Below are positions 7,917 to 15,484 of a stretch of DNA of 28,738 nt, in pieces. Source of the stretch: Lachnospiraceae bacterium UBA3401 (lineage in GTDB: Bacteria > Bacillota > Clostridia > Lachnospirales > Lachnospiraceae); the NCBI GenBank assembly GCA_002358575.1, contig DEPD01000156.1, positions 1 through 28,738 on the forward strand. Reading direction: 5' to 3'. The notes below the pieces were generated by a model. That model was not told the DNA's origin, made no database searches, and saw only the letters and a list, made by a program, of their open reading frames with translations. Position 1 is the first letter of the stretch; the number at the start of each line of letters is the position of its first letter. A program made the position numbers and the translations under genes.

Positions 7917-8249
7917 TTATACTCCTTTGATTTCCCTGATGGTGTTTGTCAGATTGTCCCACTCGTCAGACATTGCGGCTAAATATTCCAACCCTTTTTC
8001 TGTGATTGTGTAATATTTTCGTGGTGGCAATCCCTCTGTGCTTTCCTGCCATGAGGAGGAAATAAATTCTTCTTTTAACAATCTCCGCAGCAGTGGGTAG
8101 ATGGTGTTCTCCTTTGCCGCCACAATTGGGTAGTTTTCCAATGTGCTGATTAGCGCATATCCATAAGTAGGCTGCTTCCGAATTAACAATAAAATACAAA
8201 ATTCAAGAGTTCCCCTTTTTATTTGTGATTTCCAATCGTCAAGATTCAT
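7917..8249 (-). CDS. PadR-family transcriptional regulator
   Basis: A 110-residue winged-helix protein. Typical PadR features are QIKRGTLEFCILLLI at the start, the PTYGYALI motif, the NTIYPLLRRL recognition helix and the PPRKYYTITEKG wing. The start has AGGAGG seven bases upstream; upstream residues to 8300 fall in the promoter. It is the first gene of a two-gene unit with the HAAS membrane protein and probably autoregulates. Confidence 0.93.
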   Translation of the reverse strand: MNLDDWKSQIKRGTLEFCILLLIRKQPTYGYALISTLENYPIVAAKENTIYPLLRRLLKEEFISSSWQESTEGLPPRKYYTITEKGLEYLAAMSDEWDNLTNTIREIKGV

Positions 8250-8271
8250 ATACTGTACCTCCTGTTTATAT

Positions 8272-8300
8272 ATCGTACCACACAGTATATCTAAAATCAA
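8272..8300 (-). promoter_or_regulatory. Promoter of the padR operon
   Basis: On the minus strand TTGATT (8300-8295) and TACGAT (8277-8272) are 17 bp apart. The spacer and -10 contain an imperfect ATATAC...GATATA dyad that could be a PadR autoregulatory site. Confidence 0.5.
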
Positions 8301-8409
8301 TAGTATTTTGTTGCGCGATTCTTATACTTTGATAAAATATAATCAATTTAGTAACAGCTTAGCTGCATTCATTTATAAGTAGTTTATTTGTACATTTTGA
8401 TAATTTGCT

Positions 8410-8596
8410 GTAACAGTTCAGCCATGCAGAATTGATTGTGCAAATTGTATGTAGGAGCTTGCTCATTAAGGACAATTTGTACAATTAATTCTATAGGGCA
8501 GACGCCCATCATAAAATAAGTCGCCAGCAAATACCAAATATCATTGGTGAAAATGTACATTCTGGCGACTTATGAATGTCATGGCTGAACTGTTAC
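8410..8596. mobile_element. MITE-like element with 17-bp terminal inverted repeats
   Basis: GTAACAGTTCAGCCATG (8410-8426) is exactly repeated in inverted form at 8580-8596. The sequence AATTTGCT lies directly outside both ends (8402-8409 and 8597-8604), an 8-bp target-site duplication. The element is 187 bp, has no coding capacity, and holds further dyads: ATAAGTCGCCAG (8516-8527) with its complement at 8562-8573, GGGC/GCCC at 8496-8507, and CAAATTGT (8441-8448) with ACAATTTG (8472-8479). It can fold into a long cruciform or RNA hairpin. The mobilising transposase is not in this window. Confidence 0.8.
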
Positions 8597-8614
8597 AATT
8601 TGCTGGAGACTGTT

Positions 8615-8634
8615 AGGAACTGTAGAAAAATAAC
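8615..8634. repeat. Second copy of the short dispersed repeat
   Basis: AGGAACTGTAGAAAAATAAC is the exact reverse complement of 104-123. Looser relatives occur nearby, at about 8722 (AGGGATTGTAGAAAACAAG) and 9194 (AGGAACTGTTTAGAGATAAC). Confidence 0.6.
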
Positions 8635-8739
8635 CTTTGAAAAGTATAAATAAATTATAGAAGCCTCTTGTTATCTGTGGTATGATTTTGTTGTATTCAT
8701 GTAACAGGCAGTAATAAATTAAGGGATTGTAGAAAACAA

Positions 8740-8883
8740 GTGAGAAATTATAGAACAAAAGCAAGTTACAACAAACTATGGAAGTTGTTGATTGATGAGA
8801 GCATAAAAAGTATCTGTGAGTATTTACAGCGTGATATTGGCGACATTATGGAAATGGTTCCTGAGAATTTAGTGATAAAATAA
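8740..8883 (+). pseudogene. Remnant of an XRE-family (Cro/CI-type) regulator
   Basis: The frame reads ASYNKLWKLLIDESIKS, then CEYLQRDIGDIMEMVPEN, to a stop at 8881-8883. Intact small XRE regulators of this family start with SYxKLWKLLID and end with CxxLxCxxxDIMEfvPe, with about 25 residues of helix-turn-helix between. Here the two ends are fused and the DNA-binding middle is missing, so the product cannot work as a regulator. It lies just beyond the MITE and short repeats. Confidence 0.6.
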
Positions 8884-8902
8884 TTTACAAAGAGGTTATA
8901 TT

Positions 8903-9193
8903 ATGTTAGCGTTTTATCATTATCCGTTTGTGCAAAATCAAAATTTTAGAGAGTACACAAAAGAGGATTTGTCTGATACTTCTAAGGTAAAAAAACTGTT
9001 TGATTATTGTCAGATACTTGAGGCGTACATTACAAAATCAGGCTGGGATTATTTGATTCAGAGATATGGATATGAGGGACTTTATAATATTGACTAAAAA
9101 AGTGGTTGGCTTAACGCAGAAAGTTTAGAGGAATTTAAACAATGCGTTGACGCAGAAATAGAATGCTGTATTGCAGCGGATTTGTATGAGTAA
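8903..9193 (+). pseudogene. Unrecognised ORF interrupted by an in-frame TAA
   Basis: A well-started ORF (AGAGG seven bases upstream, MLAFYHYPFVQNQNFREYTK) stops at 9095-9097 after 64 residues. The same frame continues sensibly as KSGWLNAESLEEFKQCVD... to a second stop at 9191-9193, giving 96 residues if the TAA were a sense codon. The continuous frame and charged soluble composition on both sides suggest a single gene with a nonsense mutation. No family recognised. It follows the XRE remnant by 19 bp, so both may be leftovers of one two-gene module. Confidence 0.5.
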
Positions 9194-9260
9194 GGAACTG
9201 TTTAGAGATAACATGTAGAATAGACTTTGAGAATCTATCACAAAAACAGGAGGTTTTATC

Positions 9261-9752
9261 ATGGCATCATGGTCTGGAATTCGGTATCAATTAGAGAAAG
9301 AATATCTTGCATATTCATTGCGTGGACATATTCAGTATTATGCAACGACTTACAGTAAGAGTCCCGACCATGAAGGACGAGCGGCAATTCGACTTGATGG
9401 GAAGGAGATTATTGAAGGTTGTTATTGGAATAATTGGTATAAGGCACATCTCTTTCCTATAGATGATAAATATGCTCTTCGCATAGAAAGGGAATTTGCT
9501 TATATAGATGATACGGCGATACAGCTTGGCGTGTTTGACCAACGCTGTTTTTACCATGCTTTTAATGAATTTGACAATCAGAGTATTGATAAAAGCCTAG
9601 CTAGTGAAAATATGCTTGTCAGAATCTTTGCGCTTTTAGATAGACGTGTTGGAAAGAGGCGGCTGCGCACAATGAAGACTGATATAGAAAAAGAATGTAA
9701 GACAATACAATGCTTTTACGCGATTCGGGCAGCCGCCGAAAATATAATTTAA
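9261..9752 (+). CDS. SF0329-family protein (function unknown)
   Basis: A 163-residue protein matching the uncharacterised SF0329 family by its pattern: amino-terminal WSxxxxQLE, then GHIQYYATTY with GRAAIRLDGKEI, and the ending LVRIFALLDRRVGKRRLR. It is soluble with no signal peptide. AGGAGG eight bases upstream supports the ATG. It stands alone on the plus strand and converges with the NADAR gene four bases away. Family members are often found in accessory regions; nothing shows a biochemical role. Confidence 0.75.
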   Translation: MASWSGIRYQLEKEYLAYSLRGHIQYYATTYSKSPDHEGRAAIRLDGKEIIEGCYWNNWYKAHLFPIDDKYALRIEREFAYIDDTAIQLGVFDQRCFYHAFNEFDNQSIDKSLASENMLVRIFALLDRRVGKRRLRTMKTDIEKECKTIQCFYAIRAAAENII

Positions 9753-9756
9753 GGCA

Positions 9757-10626
9757 TTACTGATATCTATGGTTTTGTGCTTCTCCTTGAAAATCCTCAT
9801 TTTCACAGACTTTTCTGAGCGCGTCGCGCACTTCCATCAACGCAAATCCAAGCAGATTTTGGCCACGCCATTTGAGTGGATTATGAGCACCCGCATCGGA
9901 TTCGTCCATTTTGATTCCCCAAATTGCATCATAAGGGCTTGCCTCGACTAAGATTTTGTCATTTGTCTGTAAAAGGAACTTTTTTAGATGCGGATTCTGC
10001 GAAAATTTTTGGTAGTTTCCGTTAAGTACAATGGCATATTTTGCTTTGCTCCAGACGATCTCATCAAAGTTTCTAACTTTTTGCCCCAGTGCTTTTATTT
10101 TGTTGGGATTACTGCAGGATAAAATCTGCTGCATTATTTCTTGGTCATCAAATAGTCTGGCTTTTTGAAACATCATATACTGTTCCATACAGCAGTAGTG
10201 GTTTGTGACAGAGAAAAAGTGGGATTTGTGCCATTGACTAAGACAGCCTTTGTTGACAGTGCCATCTGAGGAGGACTGTGCTTTCCAAAACATGCAGTAT
10301 TTTAAATTTTTTCCCATGCGATAGTCTTTTTGAACTTGTTCTAGCGAATATTTGGGAATACCTCCTTTTTGCCAGAGTGGTATGCAAAATTTTTTATAGC
10401 GATAATAGATGCATTCATCAGTGTTTTTCCAGAAACCTTTCCATGTCGGTGGTTCTGGAAAAAGTTCTTGATAGTGTGCACTGTCTTCTGGGGAGAGAGA
10501 TTGATACCAGTTGTGCCATTCTATTGTATAGGCTTCACCATAGCCCATTCGCCATCCAATAGATTGACGTTCCAGTTCCGGGTAAGTAAGCCATAGCGGC
10601 AGCATAATTTTTTGTTTCTCTAACAT
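9757..10626 (-). CDS. NADAR-domain protein (YbiA/RibX-like) with amino-terminal extension
   Basis: A 289-residue cytosolic protein. From about residue 125 to 280 it is a NADAR domain: FSVTNHYCCMEQYMMFQKARLF, then GQKVRNFDEIVWSKAKYAIV, LVEASPYDAIWGIKM and NLLGFALMEVRDAL. NADAR proteins are glycosidases acting on ADP-ribosylated guanine in DNA (antitoxins to DarT1) or on riboflavin intermediates (YbiA). Residues 1-120 (GWRMGYGEAYTIEWHNWY...) are an extra region found in some relatives, function unknown to me. AAGGTGA precedes the ATG. No DarT-like ADP-ribosyltransferase is in the window, so it could be a housekeeping enzyme or an orphan antitoxin or defence factor. Confidence 0.82.
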   Translation of the reverse strand: MLEKQKIMLPLWLTYPELERQSIGWRMGYGEAYTIEWHNWYQSLSPEDSAHYQELFPEPPTWKGFWKNTDECIYYRYKKFCIPLWQKGGIPKYSLEQVQKDYRMGKNLKYCMFWKAQSSSDGTVNKGCLSQWHKSHFFSVTNHYCCMEQYMMFQKARLFDDQEIMQQILSCSNPNKIKALGQKVRNFDEIVWSKAKYAIVLNGNYQKFSQNPHLKKFLLQTNDKILVEASPYDAIWGIKMDESDAGAHNPLKWRGQNLLGFALMEVRDALRKVCENEDFQGEAQNHRYQ

Positions 10627-11159
10627 TGTTAATCACCTTGTTTTGTTGAAATTAGATATATCATATCATAACTCAAACTTGTGTTCAATAGAGTGAACAG
10701 TGTTATTTTAGTAATTGACAATAGTTCGTTGCTTTTCATACCTGCACCATGCATTTGCTGCATGGTGTCGGAGCCAGCGCCATACTGCCTGCTTTGTGGC
10801 ATTTTGTGTGCATTAATTGCTGCAATTCATATCAAATCATCATAAATGAATACGAAATCTGGCGTGTGTGTGAAGTGTAACCAACAGTTCATTGCTTTTC
10901 ACGGGTCAGAAATGCACGTGTACTGCGCATTCTGTGAGAACATGATTGAATCTTGATGTATCTCAATCTCAACACTATTTCATGGACTTTACAGTGAGTG
11001 CAAAGTTCTGGACTGAATTGTAACGTAATTTTACACAAGTATGAATTGTAATTGTATCTATTTTCATGTATATTATTAGCAAGGCAGCAAGACAAGGATG
11101 TCTTGTTGAGTGGTTTTGGTGCTGTAATTTGTTCTTTTCTATGGGGAAAGTGAGAGAAA
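10627..11159. other. 533-bp non-coding region with two related short repeats and a hairpin
   Basis: No credible ORF. CAATAGTTCGTTGCTTTTCA at 10719-10738 and CAACAGTTCATTGCTTTTCA at 10882-10901 match at 18 of 20 positions in the same orientation. CACCATGCA (10745-10753) pairs with TGCATGGTG (10759-10767) around a 5-nt loop without T-run. The region looks like decayed repeat elements plus the upstream region of the gene at 11160. Confidence 0.5.
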
Positions 11160-11621
11160 ATGAAAAAAGAGTACACCTATGTCAGCAGAAATACTTTAGA
11201 GTATGTTTATTTGCATGACTGTGATTGTGAGCATATGTATTATGCAGAAAATTATTTGATTTTTGAGATGGAATGGATGGAGATTTTGCGAGGACATCCG
11301 CAAAATCCATTTCCGCAGGCGCACCAATCAGGGGCGGGAAGAATCGAACTGTTTCAACCCAAAATTGTAGAGTGCACGTTAGCTGTGAAAAGAAGTAAGA
11401 ATATCCGCAGCGTGAATGATGTTCGAGAGCTCGACTATTATGGATTGGAATTCTTAGAGTATGAGCAGGAGTACAGAAAATCCAATGACTATTATGCAGA
11501 ACTGTTTATGGTTTTTGACAGGGATTCTTGTTATGACAATATTTCTTTAAAAATTGAATATCAAGGCGCTACTGTGGCATGGGATACGCTTAACGGTGTG
11601 TCATGGGTTGAGTGTATTTAA
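11160..11621 (+). CDS. Hypothetical protein, unrecognised, 153 residues
   Basis: A soluble acidic protein, rich in Tyr, Glu and Cys near its start (YLHDCDCEHMYYAENYLIFEMEW). It seems to alternate beta strands through the whole length, with no membrane segment or signal peptide. I do not recognise the family; the single-domain size and isolation in a debris-rich patch would suit an orphan immunity protein, but there is no toxin beside it. The ribosome binding site is weak (GGGGAAAG at about 15 bases). It ends 37 bp before the broken HD-domain gene. Confidence 0.6.
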   Translation: MKKEYTYVSRNTLEYVYLHDCDCEHMYYAENYLIFEMEWMEILRGHPQNPFPQAHQSGAGRIELFQPKIVECTLAVKRSKNIRSVNDVRELDYYGLEFLEYEQEYRKSNDYYAELFMVFDRDSCYDNISLKIEYQGATVAWDTLNGVSWVECI

Positions 11622-11658
11622 GAGAAAACGATACGAAACTGGATGAAAGGAAAAAGCT

Positions 11659-12017
11659 ATGAGAACAAAAGATTGTATAGAGAATTGTTTGAAATCATTA
11701 CAAGATGAAAAAGCATTTAATTTATGGAGTGTTTGTAAAAAATTATTGAAGCTGTAGTAGTACATAATAAGCGGATTATTACACAGATGAGTAATTATGA
11801 TATGCATGACGAAACGCACAGTGAAAAAGTGCTTGGAATTATAGAAAGTTTATTAGGGGAAAAGATAGAAAAATTAATTTTTTATGAGTTAGTTTTGATT
11901 TATATGTCTGCCTATTTGCATGATTCTGCTATGGCAATGCCAGATTGGGAATACAATGTTTTAAGGACTGTAGAGGGAACAGAACAATTGCGTGATTTCG
12001 CACCATTGCGTCATTAA
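11659..12017 (+). pseudogene. Frameshifted, truncated HD-domain protein
   Basis: Translation starts well (AAAGGA, ATG 11659: MRTKDCIENCLKSLQDEKAF) but runs into a stop at 11755-11757. Adding one A to the A6 run at 11737-11742 joins it to the frame reading KKIIEAVVVHNKRIITQMSN and then HDETHSEKVLGIIESLLG with YLHDSAM. H...HD residues of this kind mark an HD-domain metal phosphohydrolase of the type fused to larger accessory ATPase or chaperone-like proteins. The reading stops at 12017, far shorter than that group, so the gene is both frameshifted and cut off. The missing A could be a sequencing error, but the truncation would remain. Confidence 0.65.
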
Positions 12018-12315
12018 AATTTCTAGACGATGCCACCGCATCGCCTCCTTCCTCCGCCTTGCACTGATACAAATATCAAGCACTTTGTATACGAGGATTA
12101 AAAAAACGGTGTACTAGTGAATATCCACAATTCCAGAAAGATTTGCTAGAAGGTTTATGATATGGGTTTACAAGTTATCTGATTTTATTTTATTTACTAT
12201 TTTTCATTGATAGAAAAATTACTGAAGAATAAAAATAATTTATTAGTAATTGATTTTGACTAGAAAAATTGTAGTTTATAGAGTGCAAACTGGTTTAAAA
12301 TACAAGGAGTTTTTT
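12018..12315. other. Non-coding junction, GC-rich at its left end
   Basis: Directly after the truncated HD gene, 12022-12070 is GC-rich (CGCCTCCTTCCTCCGCC and neighbours) within very AT-rich DNA, suggesting a foreign fragment at the truncation point. The rest is AT-rich; 12160-12230 reads weakly as a hydrophobic peptide tail (FTSYLILFYLLFFI) without a start. The ribosome binding site of the next gene is at 12304-12309. Confidence 0.4.
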
Positions 12316-13149
12316 ATGAAGGATTTAATTCGATTAACGGATTTGCAATTGAAGGAAGTATATAAAATATTCAGTATTGCAGATGAAATCCGCGAAGGAA
12401 AATATAAAGATTTTTTGAAGGGAAAGAGTGCCATTTTGTTTTTTCCTGCTTCAAGTATCAGAACACGAGTAACTTTTGAAAAAGGGATAGCCCTGCTTGG
12501 TGGTCAGCCAATATTATTTCCCAATGATGCACTCGACAAAAAAGAAGATTTAAGAGATGTATGTGGTTATTTGGATAATTGGGCAGATATTGTGATTGTG
12601 CGGCACAAAGACATACAGTTGATTGAAAAAGTTGCTCAATATGCAAATGTTCCTATTATCAATGCGATGACGGATAGCAATCACCCTTGTGAGATTTTGT
12701 CGGATATGTATTCGCTGTCAAAAATTAGACATAACTTTGTGAAAGACGAATATCTGTTTTGCGGAAAAGCTGGAAATATTGGATTTGCATGGAAAGAGGC
12801 ATCTGAAGTTATGGGCTTTCATCTGTCTCAATGCTGTGGTGTTGGCTATGAGATAGAAGGGATTGAAGTTTATCATGATATTCAGACAGCAATTAAGGGA
12901 AAGGATATTATCTGTACAGATTCTCTGCCCGCAGAGACATTAAGTGCTTTTCAGGCGTGTCAGATAACAAAAGAAGTGATGGAGCTGGCGAATAAAAATG
13001 CCATACTCAATCCCTGTCCTCCTTTTTATCGCGGGGAAGAAGTTTCGGCGGATGTGATAGACTCACAATATTTTGTGGGATATGCGTTTAAAAAGCGTTT
13101 GCTTGTAATACAACAGGCAATTATAATTTGGTGTATGACACAGAAATAG
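12316..13149 (+). CDS. Carbamoyltransferase-family protein, ornithine carbamoyltransferase-like with altered motifs
   Basis: A 277-residue member of the aspartate/ornithine carbamoyltransferase superfamily, which moves a carbamoyl group from carbamoyl phosphate to an amine. SSIRTR (46-51) matches the STRTR phosphate loop and HPCEILSDM (123-131) the HPxQxLxD motif. However, the ornithine-binding DxWxSMG loop reads TDSLPAE (201-207), and the HCLP loop reads NPCPPFYRGEEVS (232-244): Cys234 remains but His is Pro. It is shorter than ArgF (310-330). The start is ATG 12316 with AAGGAG six bases upstream. No arginine-pathway gene is near. It probably binds carbamoyl phosphate but uses a different second substrate. 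Confidence 0.8.
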   Translation: MKDLIRLTDLQLKEVYKIFSIADEIREGKYKDFLKGKSAILFFPASSIRTRVTFEKGIALLGGQPILFPNDALDKKEDLRDVCGYLDNWADIVIVRHKDIQLIEKVAQYANVPIINAMTDSNHPCEILSDMYSLSKIRHNFVKDEYLFCGKAGNIGFAWKEASEVMGFHLSQCCGVGYEIEGIEVYHDIQTAIKGKDIICTDSLPAETLSAFQACQITKEVMELANKNAILNPCPPFYRGEEVSADVIDSQYFVGYAFKKRLLVIQQAIIIWCMTQK

Positions 13150-13187
13150 AATTGTAGTAATATAATATTGTTTAAAAATAGTAAAAA

Positions 13188-13234
13188 CAAAAACAGCATT
13201 GAAAATTGTTTAACGATTTCCAATGCTGTTTTTG
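13188..13234. terminator. Bidirectional intrinsic terminator
   Basis: CAAAAACAGCATTG (13188-13201) pairs perfectly over 14 bp with CAATGCTGTTTTTG (13221-13234). It lies downstream of both the carbamoyltransferase (+) and tRNA-Leu (-), with T-runs in each direction. Confidence 0.9.
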
Positions 13235-13236
13235 AA

Positions 13237-13319
13237 TGCCGGTGGCCGGACTTGAACCGGCACGAGGTTGCCCCCGGCAGATTTTGAGTCTGCTGCGTCT
13301 GCCATTCCGCCACACCGGC
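13237..13319 (-). tRNA. tRNA-Leu (anticodon CAA)
   Basis: An 83-nt class II tRNA on the minus strand. The acceptor stem pairs GCCGGTG (13319-13313) with CACCGGC (13244-13238), discriminator A at 13237. The anticodon stem GCAGA/TCTGC encloses CTCAAAA, so the anticodon is CAA, reading UUG. A long variable arm and a GTTCAAGTC T-loop are present. CCA is not encoded. A terminator follows at once. Confidence 0.97.
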
Positions 13320-13414
13320 ATCTTGAATGATATATCATAACGACAAGAAATATATTATCATATTTTGGCAGAGTTAGCAAGAGAAAAATTACAAAAAATT
13401 AAAAAAATTTCTAC

Positions 13415-14179
13415 TTATAAGTCAGCGCCATGGTCAATGACAATAATTTGTCCCGTAATCGCAGACGATTCATCACTTGCAAGGAATAAAATTGCATTGG
13501 CAACTTCCTCGGGCATACAAACCGGTAGAGACAAATCGGCATGTTTTGCCATTGCGCCCATCATATCTGGGTCAAGGTTTTCCTTTTTCATACCCATTGT
13601 CATTGGAGTCACAACACTTCCAGGACAGAGAGCATTGCAACGCACACTGACATTGGCACAGCGCATGGCGATATTCTTTGTCATGCCAATTACTGCTGCT
13701 TTGCTTGCCACGTAAGCGACACCGCCTCCCCCTGTATATCCTGCGACGCTCGAAACGTTTACGATAGAGCCAGCTTTTTTCTCAACCATAATTTTTGCTG
13801 CTTCTCTCGTCATGTAAAGCGTTCCCTTTGTATTGATATCAATTAGCGTGTCAATTGTCTGGTCAGTTACCTTTTCAATTGCCTCAATTCCACTGTCAAC
13901 AACACCCGCATTATTGACCAGAATATCGATAGTACCAAAACACTCAATGGTTTTGGCAATTACTGCGCTGCATTGTGCCTTGTCAGAAATATCACAAGGT
14001 ACTGCCAGTGCTTCTCCGCCGGCTGCTTTGATTTTGTCCGCCACTGCCTCAAGCTGTTCTACGCGCCGTGCAGAAATAACGACTTTCGCACCCTCCTTTG
14101 CAAAAAGTTCTGCTGCGCAGGCTCCAATGCCAGAGTTTCCACCTGTTATCACAGCTACTTTTCCATCTAATCTTCCCAT
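13415..14179 (-). CDS. Short-chain dehydrogenase/reductase (SDR)
   Basis: A 254-residue classical SDR of standard length. The cofactor loop TGGNSGIG is at residues 12-19, NNAG at 89-92, and the catalytic Ser143/144, Tyr156 and Lys160 (YVASK) are all present. These enzymes use NAD(P)H to reduce ketones or oxidise alcohols; relatives include 3-oxoacyl-ACP reductase, glucose 1-dehydrogenase and hydroxysteroid dehydrogenases. A37-R38-R39 after the second strand leans towards NADP(H). AGGAGG five bases before ATG supports the start. It stands alone, so the substrate is unassigned. Confidence 0.9.
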   Translation of the reverse strand: MGRLDGKVAVITGGNSGIGACAAELFAKEGAKVVISARRVEQLEAVADKIKAAGGEALAVPCDISDKAQCSAVIAKTIECFGTIDILVNNAGVVDSGIEAIEKVTDQTIDTLIDINTKGTLYMTREAAKIMVEKKAGSIVNVSSVAGYTGGGGVAYVASKAAVIGMTKNIAMRCANVSVRCNALCPGSVVTPMTMGMKKENLDPDMMGAMAKHADLSLPVCMPEEVANAILFLASDESSAITGQIIVIDHGADL

Positions 14180-14422
14180 GTTTTTCCTCCTTGTTTTTCC
14201 TATTGCTTCTTGAATCTTCTTTGAAAATCTTGTATCGCAGATAACTTGATTATATCATAGGTACATGGAAAATAAAAACAAATTTTGAAATAAGAAATTA
14301 TTAAAAAATCGTTTAGATTATTTTTCGCGAAGATATTTAGAAAGGTTAGAAAGGTATAAAAAGGAGCATCACTAGAGAAACTGGAAAAACTTGGCACTGG
14401 TCAAATTGACGTATTTGGTTGC

Positions 14423-14459
14423 CTTTTTGTCCTTATTTATTTAAAATAAGGACAAAAAG
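14423..14459. repeat. Perfect 16-bp palindrome; left inverted repeat flanking the recombinase
   Basis: CTTTTTGTCCTTATTT (14423-14438) is exactly complementary to 14444-14459 with a 5-nt centre. Its reverse complement matches the region 15454-15493 at 33 of 40 positions, including a 21-bp identical core, so recombinase-gene-flanking sites lie in inverted orientation about 1.03 kb apart. On the plus strand TTGCCT (14419-14424) and TAAAAT (14442-14447), 17 bp apart, form an inward-pointing promoter-like pair. It may alternatively act as a transcription terminator. Confidence 0.7.
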
Positions 14460-14526
14460 TAATTTGTCAACAATAATAAAATTATCACAAAAAGGGGAGT
14501 GTGTATAGATCTAAATTGAAAAAGTT

Positions 14527-15443
14527 TTAAAAAAGTTCTATACATGCCCTTTTTTGCTTTAAATCTGGGTGGACATACATGTTCATTGTCGTGTTAATGT
14601 TAGAATGTCCCAAAAGTTCACTGACACATTTATAATCTGCTCCTTTTTGAATCAGTCTTGTTGCAAAACTGTGGCGAAGAGAATGAAAATTTAGGTATGA
14701 GATATCATGTTTTATTAGAAAACGCTCATAAAATCTTCTGTATGTCCGCGGCTCCATAAATGCAGAGCTGTTTGTCAGCACATATCCCTGCGTATCAATA
14801 TTAGGCAGGGATTTCATTGTCTCGTGCAGTTTTTGGGGCAGTGGGATTCTCCGAGTAGATTTTGCAGTCTTGGGTATTCCCACAATGATTTTGATGGTTG
14901 GCTGCATATCTTTTTGATAGACACGCTGCAGTGTATTCTGTATTGTGATAACTTTCTGAACACAGTCAATATCACTCCAATGCAAAGCGCACAACTCCCC
15001 AATTCGCATACCAGTAATTAAACTTAATAGAATCCCGAAAGACTTAAAGGACAAATCTGAAACGACCGCCTCAATAATTGCATCTTGCTCCTCATCTGTA
15101 AAAACTTTATTTTTACTGTTCTGCATTTCTGGAATATAGGAGATTTCTAATGTAAAGGGAGAGAGCATATTCTTTTTTACACCATATTTTAAAATTTGCT
15201 TGATCAACATCACTAAGTTAGAGATAGTTGATTTTTTTATGGTCTTATGAGCGATATTGTTGCCAGTCTGCCATGCATAGACGTTTTTCTGTATCATATC
15301 CTCATTCAAATCGTCTATTTCCAAGTCACCCAAAGCGGGAAGGATATAATTTTGCAGTTCAAAGACATAGTAGGCACTGGTTGATTCTTTAATATAGTTT
15401 TTTTATTTTCATACCATTCCCACGCCAAACGTTCAAACTTCAT
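14527..15443 (-). pseudogene. Tyrosine recombinase/integrase with an A-run frameshift
   Basis: Translation begins at 15443 (AAGGAG, ATG: MKFERLAWEWYENKK) but leaves frame at the run of seven T/A at 15398-15404. One extra A would restore NYIKESTSAYYVFELQNYIL and then the rest, about 305 residues in all. The carboxy-terminal catalytic domain is intact: first Arg in LITGMRIGELCALHW, HSLRHSFATRL (H-x-x-R), LGHSN and the nucleophile Tyr in MNMYVHPD. The amino-terminal core-binding domain carries the damage. Flanking inverted repeats and divergent position to the glycopolymer operon suggest it acts on adjacent DNA. It could be a true mutation, a reversible slippage tract or a sequencing error. An internal ATG at 15333 would make only a partial protein. 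Confidence 0.75.
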
Positions 15444-15463
15444 AGTGAACACTCCTTTCTGTC

Positions 15464-15484
15464 TTTATTTTAAATAAATAAGGA
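15464..15484. repeat. Right inverted repeat flanking the recombinase
   Basis: The 21-bp block TTTATTTTAAATAAATAAGG plus A is identical, in inverted orientation, to part of the palindrome at 14423-14459. Matching continues with substitutions over 15454-15493. It lies between the recombinase start and the first glycosyltransferase start. Confidence 0.65.

Noticed and set aside
8301..8740. CRISPR array or toxin-antitoxin pair in the repeat-rich stretch
   Set aside because: Repeats are few, inverted and unevenly spaced, and the only coding traces are broken; no cas gene or intact toxin pair is present.
13365..14213. Several plus-strand ORFs of 65-126 residues opposite the SDR gene
   Set aside because: They are antisense shadows: the minus-strand protein has every SDR motif and a strong ribosome binding site.
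14471..14545. Terminator formed by AAAAAGGGG...CCCTTTTTT around the recombinase 3' end
   Set aside because: The arms pair imperfectly across a ~30-nt loop and one arm is recombinase coding sequence, so I do not list it as a feature.
13237..15443. tRNA-Leu as attachment site of the nearby recombinase
   Set aside because: No duplicated tRNA 3' end was seen near the recombinase, and the SDR gene lies between; the inverted repeats at 14.42 and 15.46 kb are better candidates.
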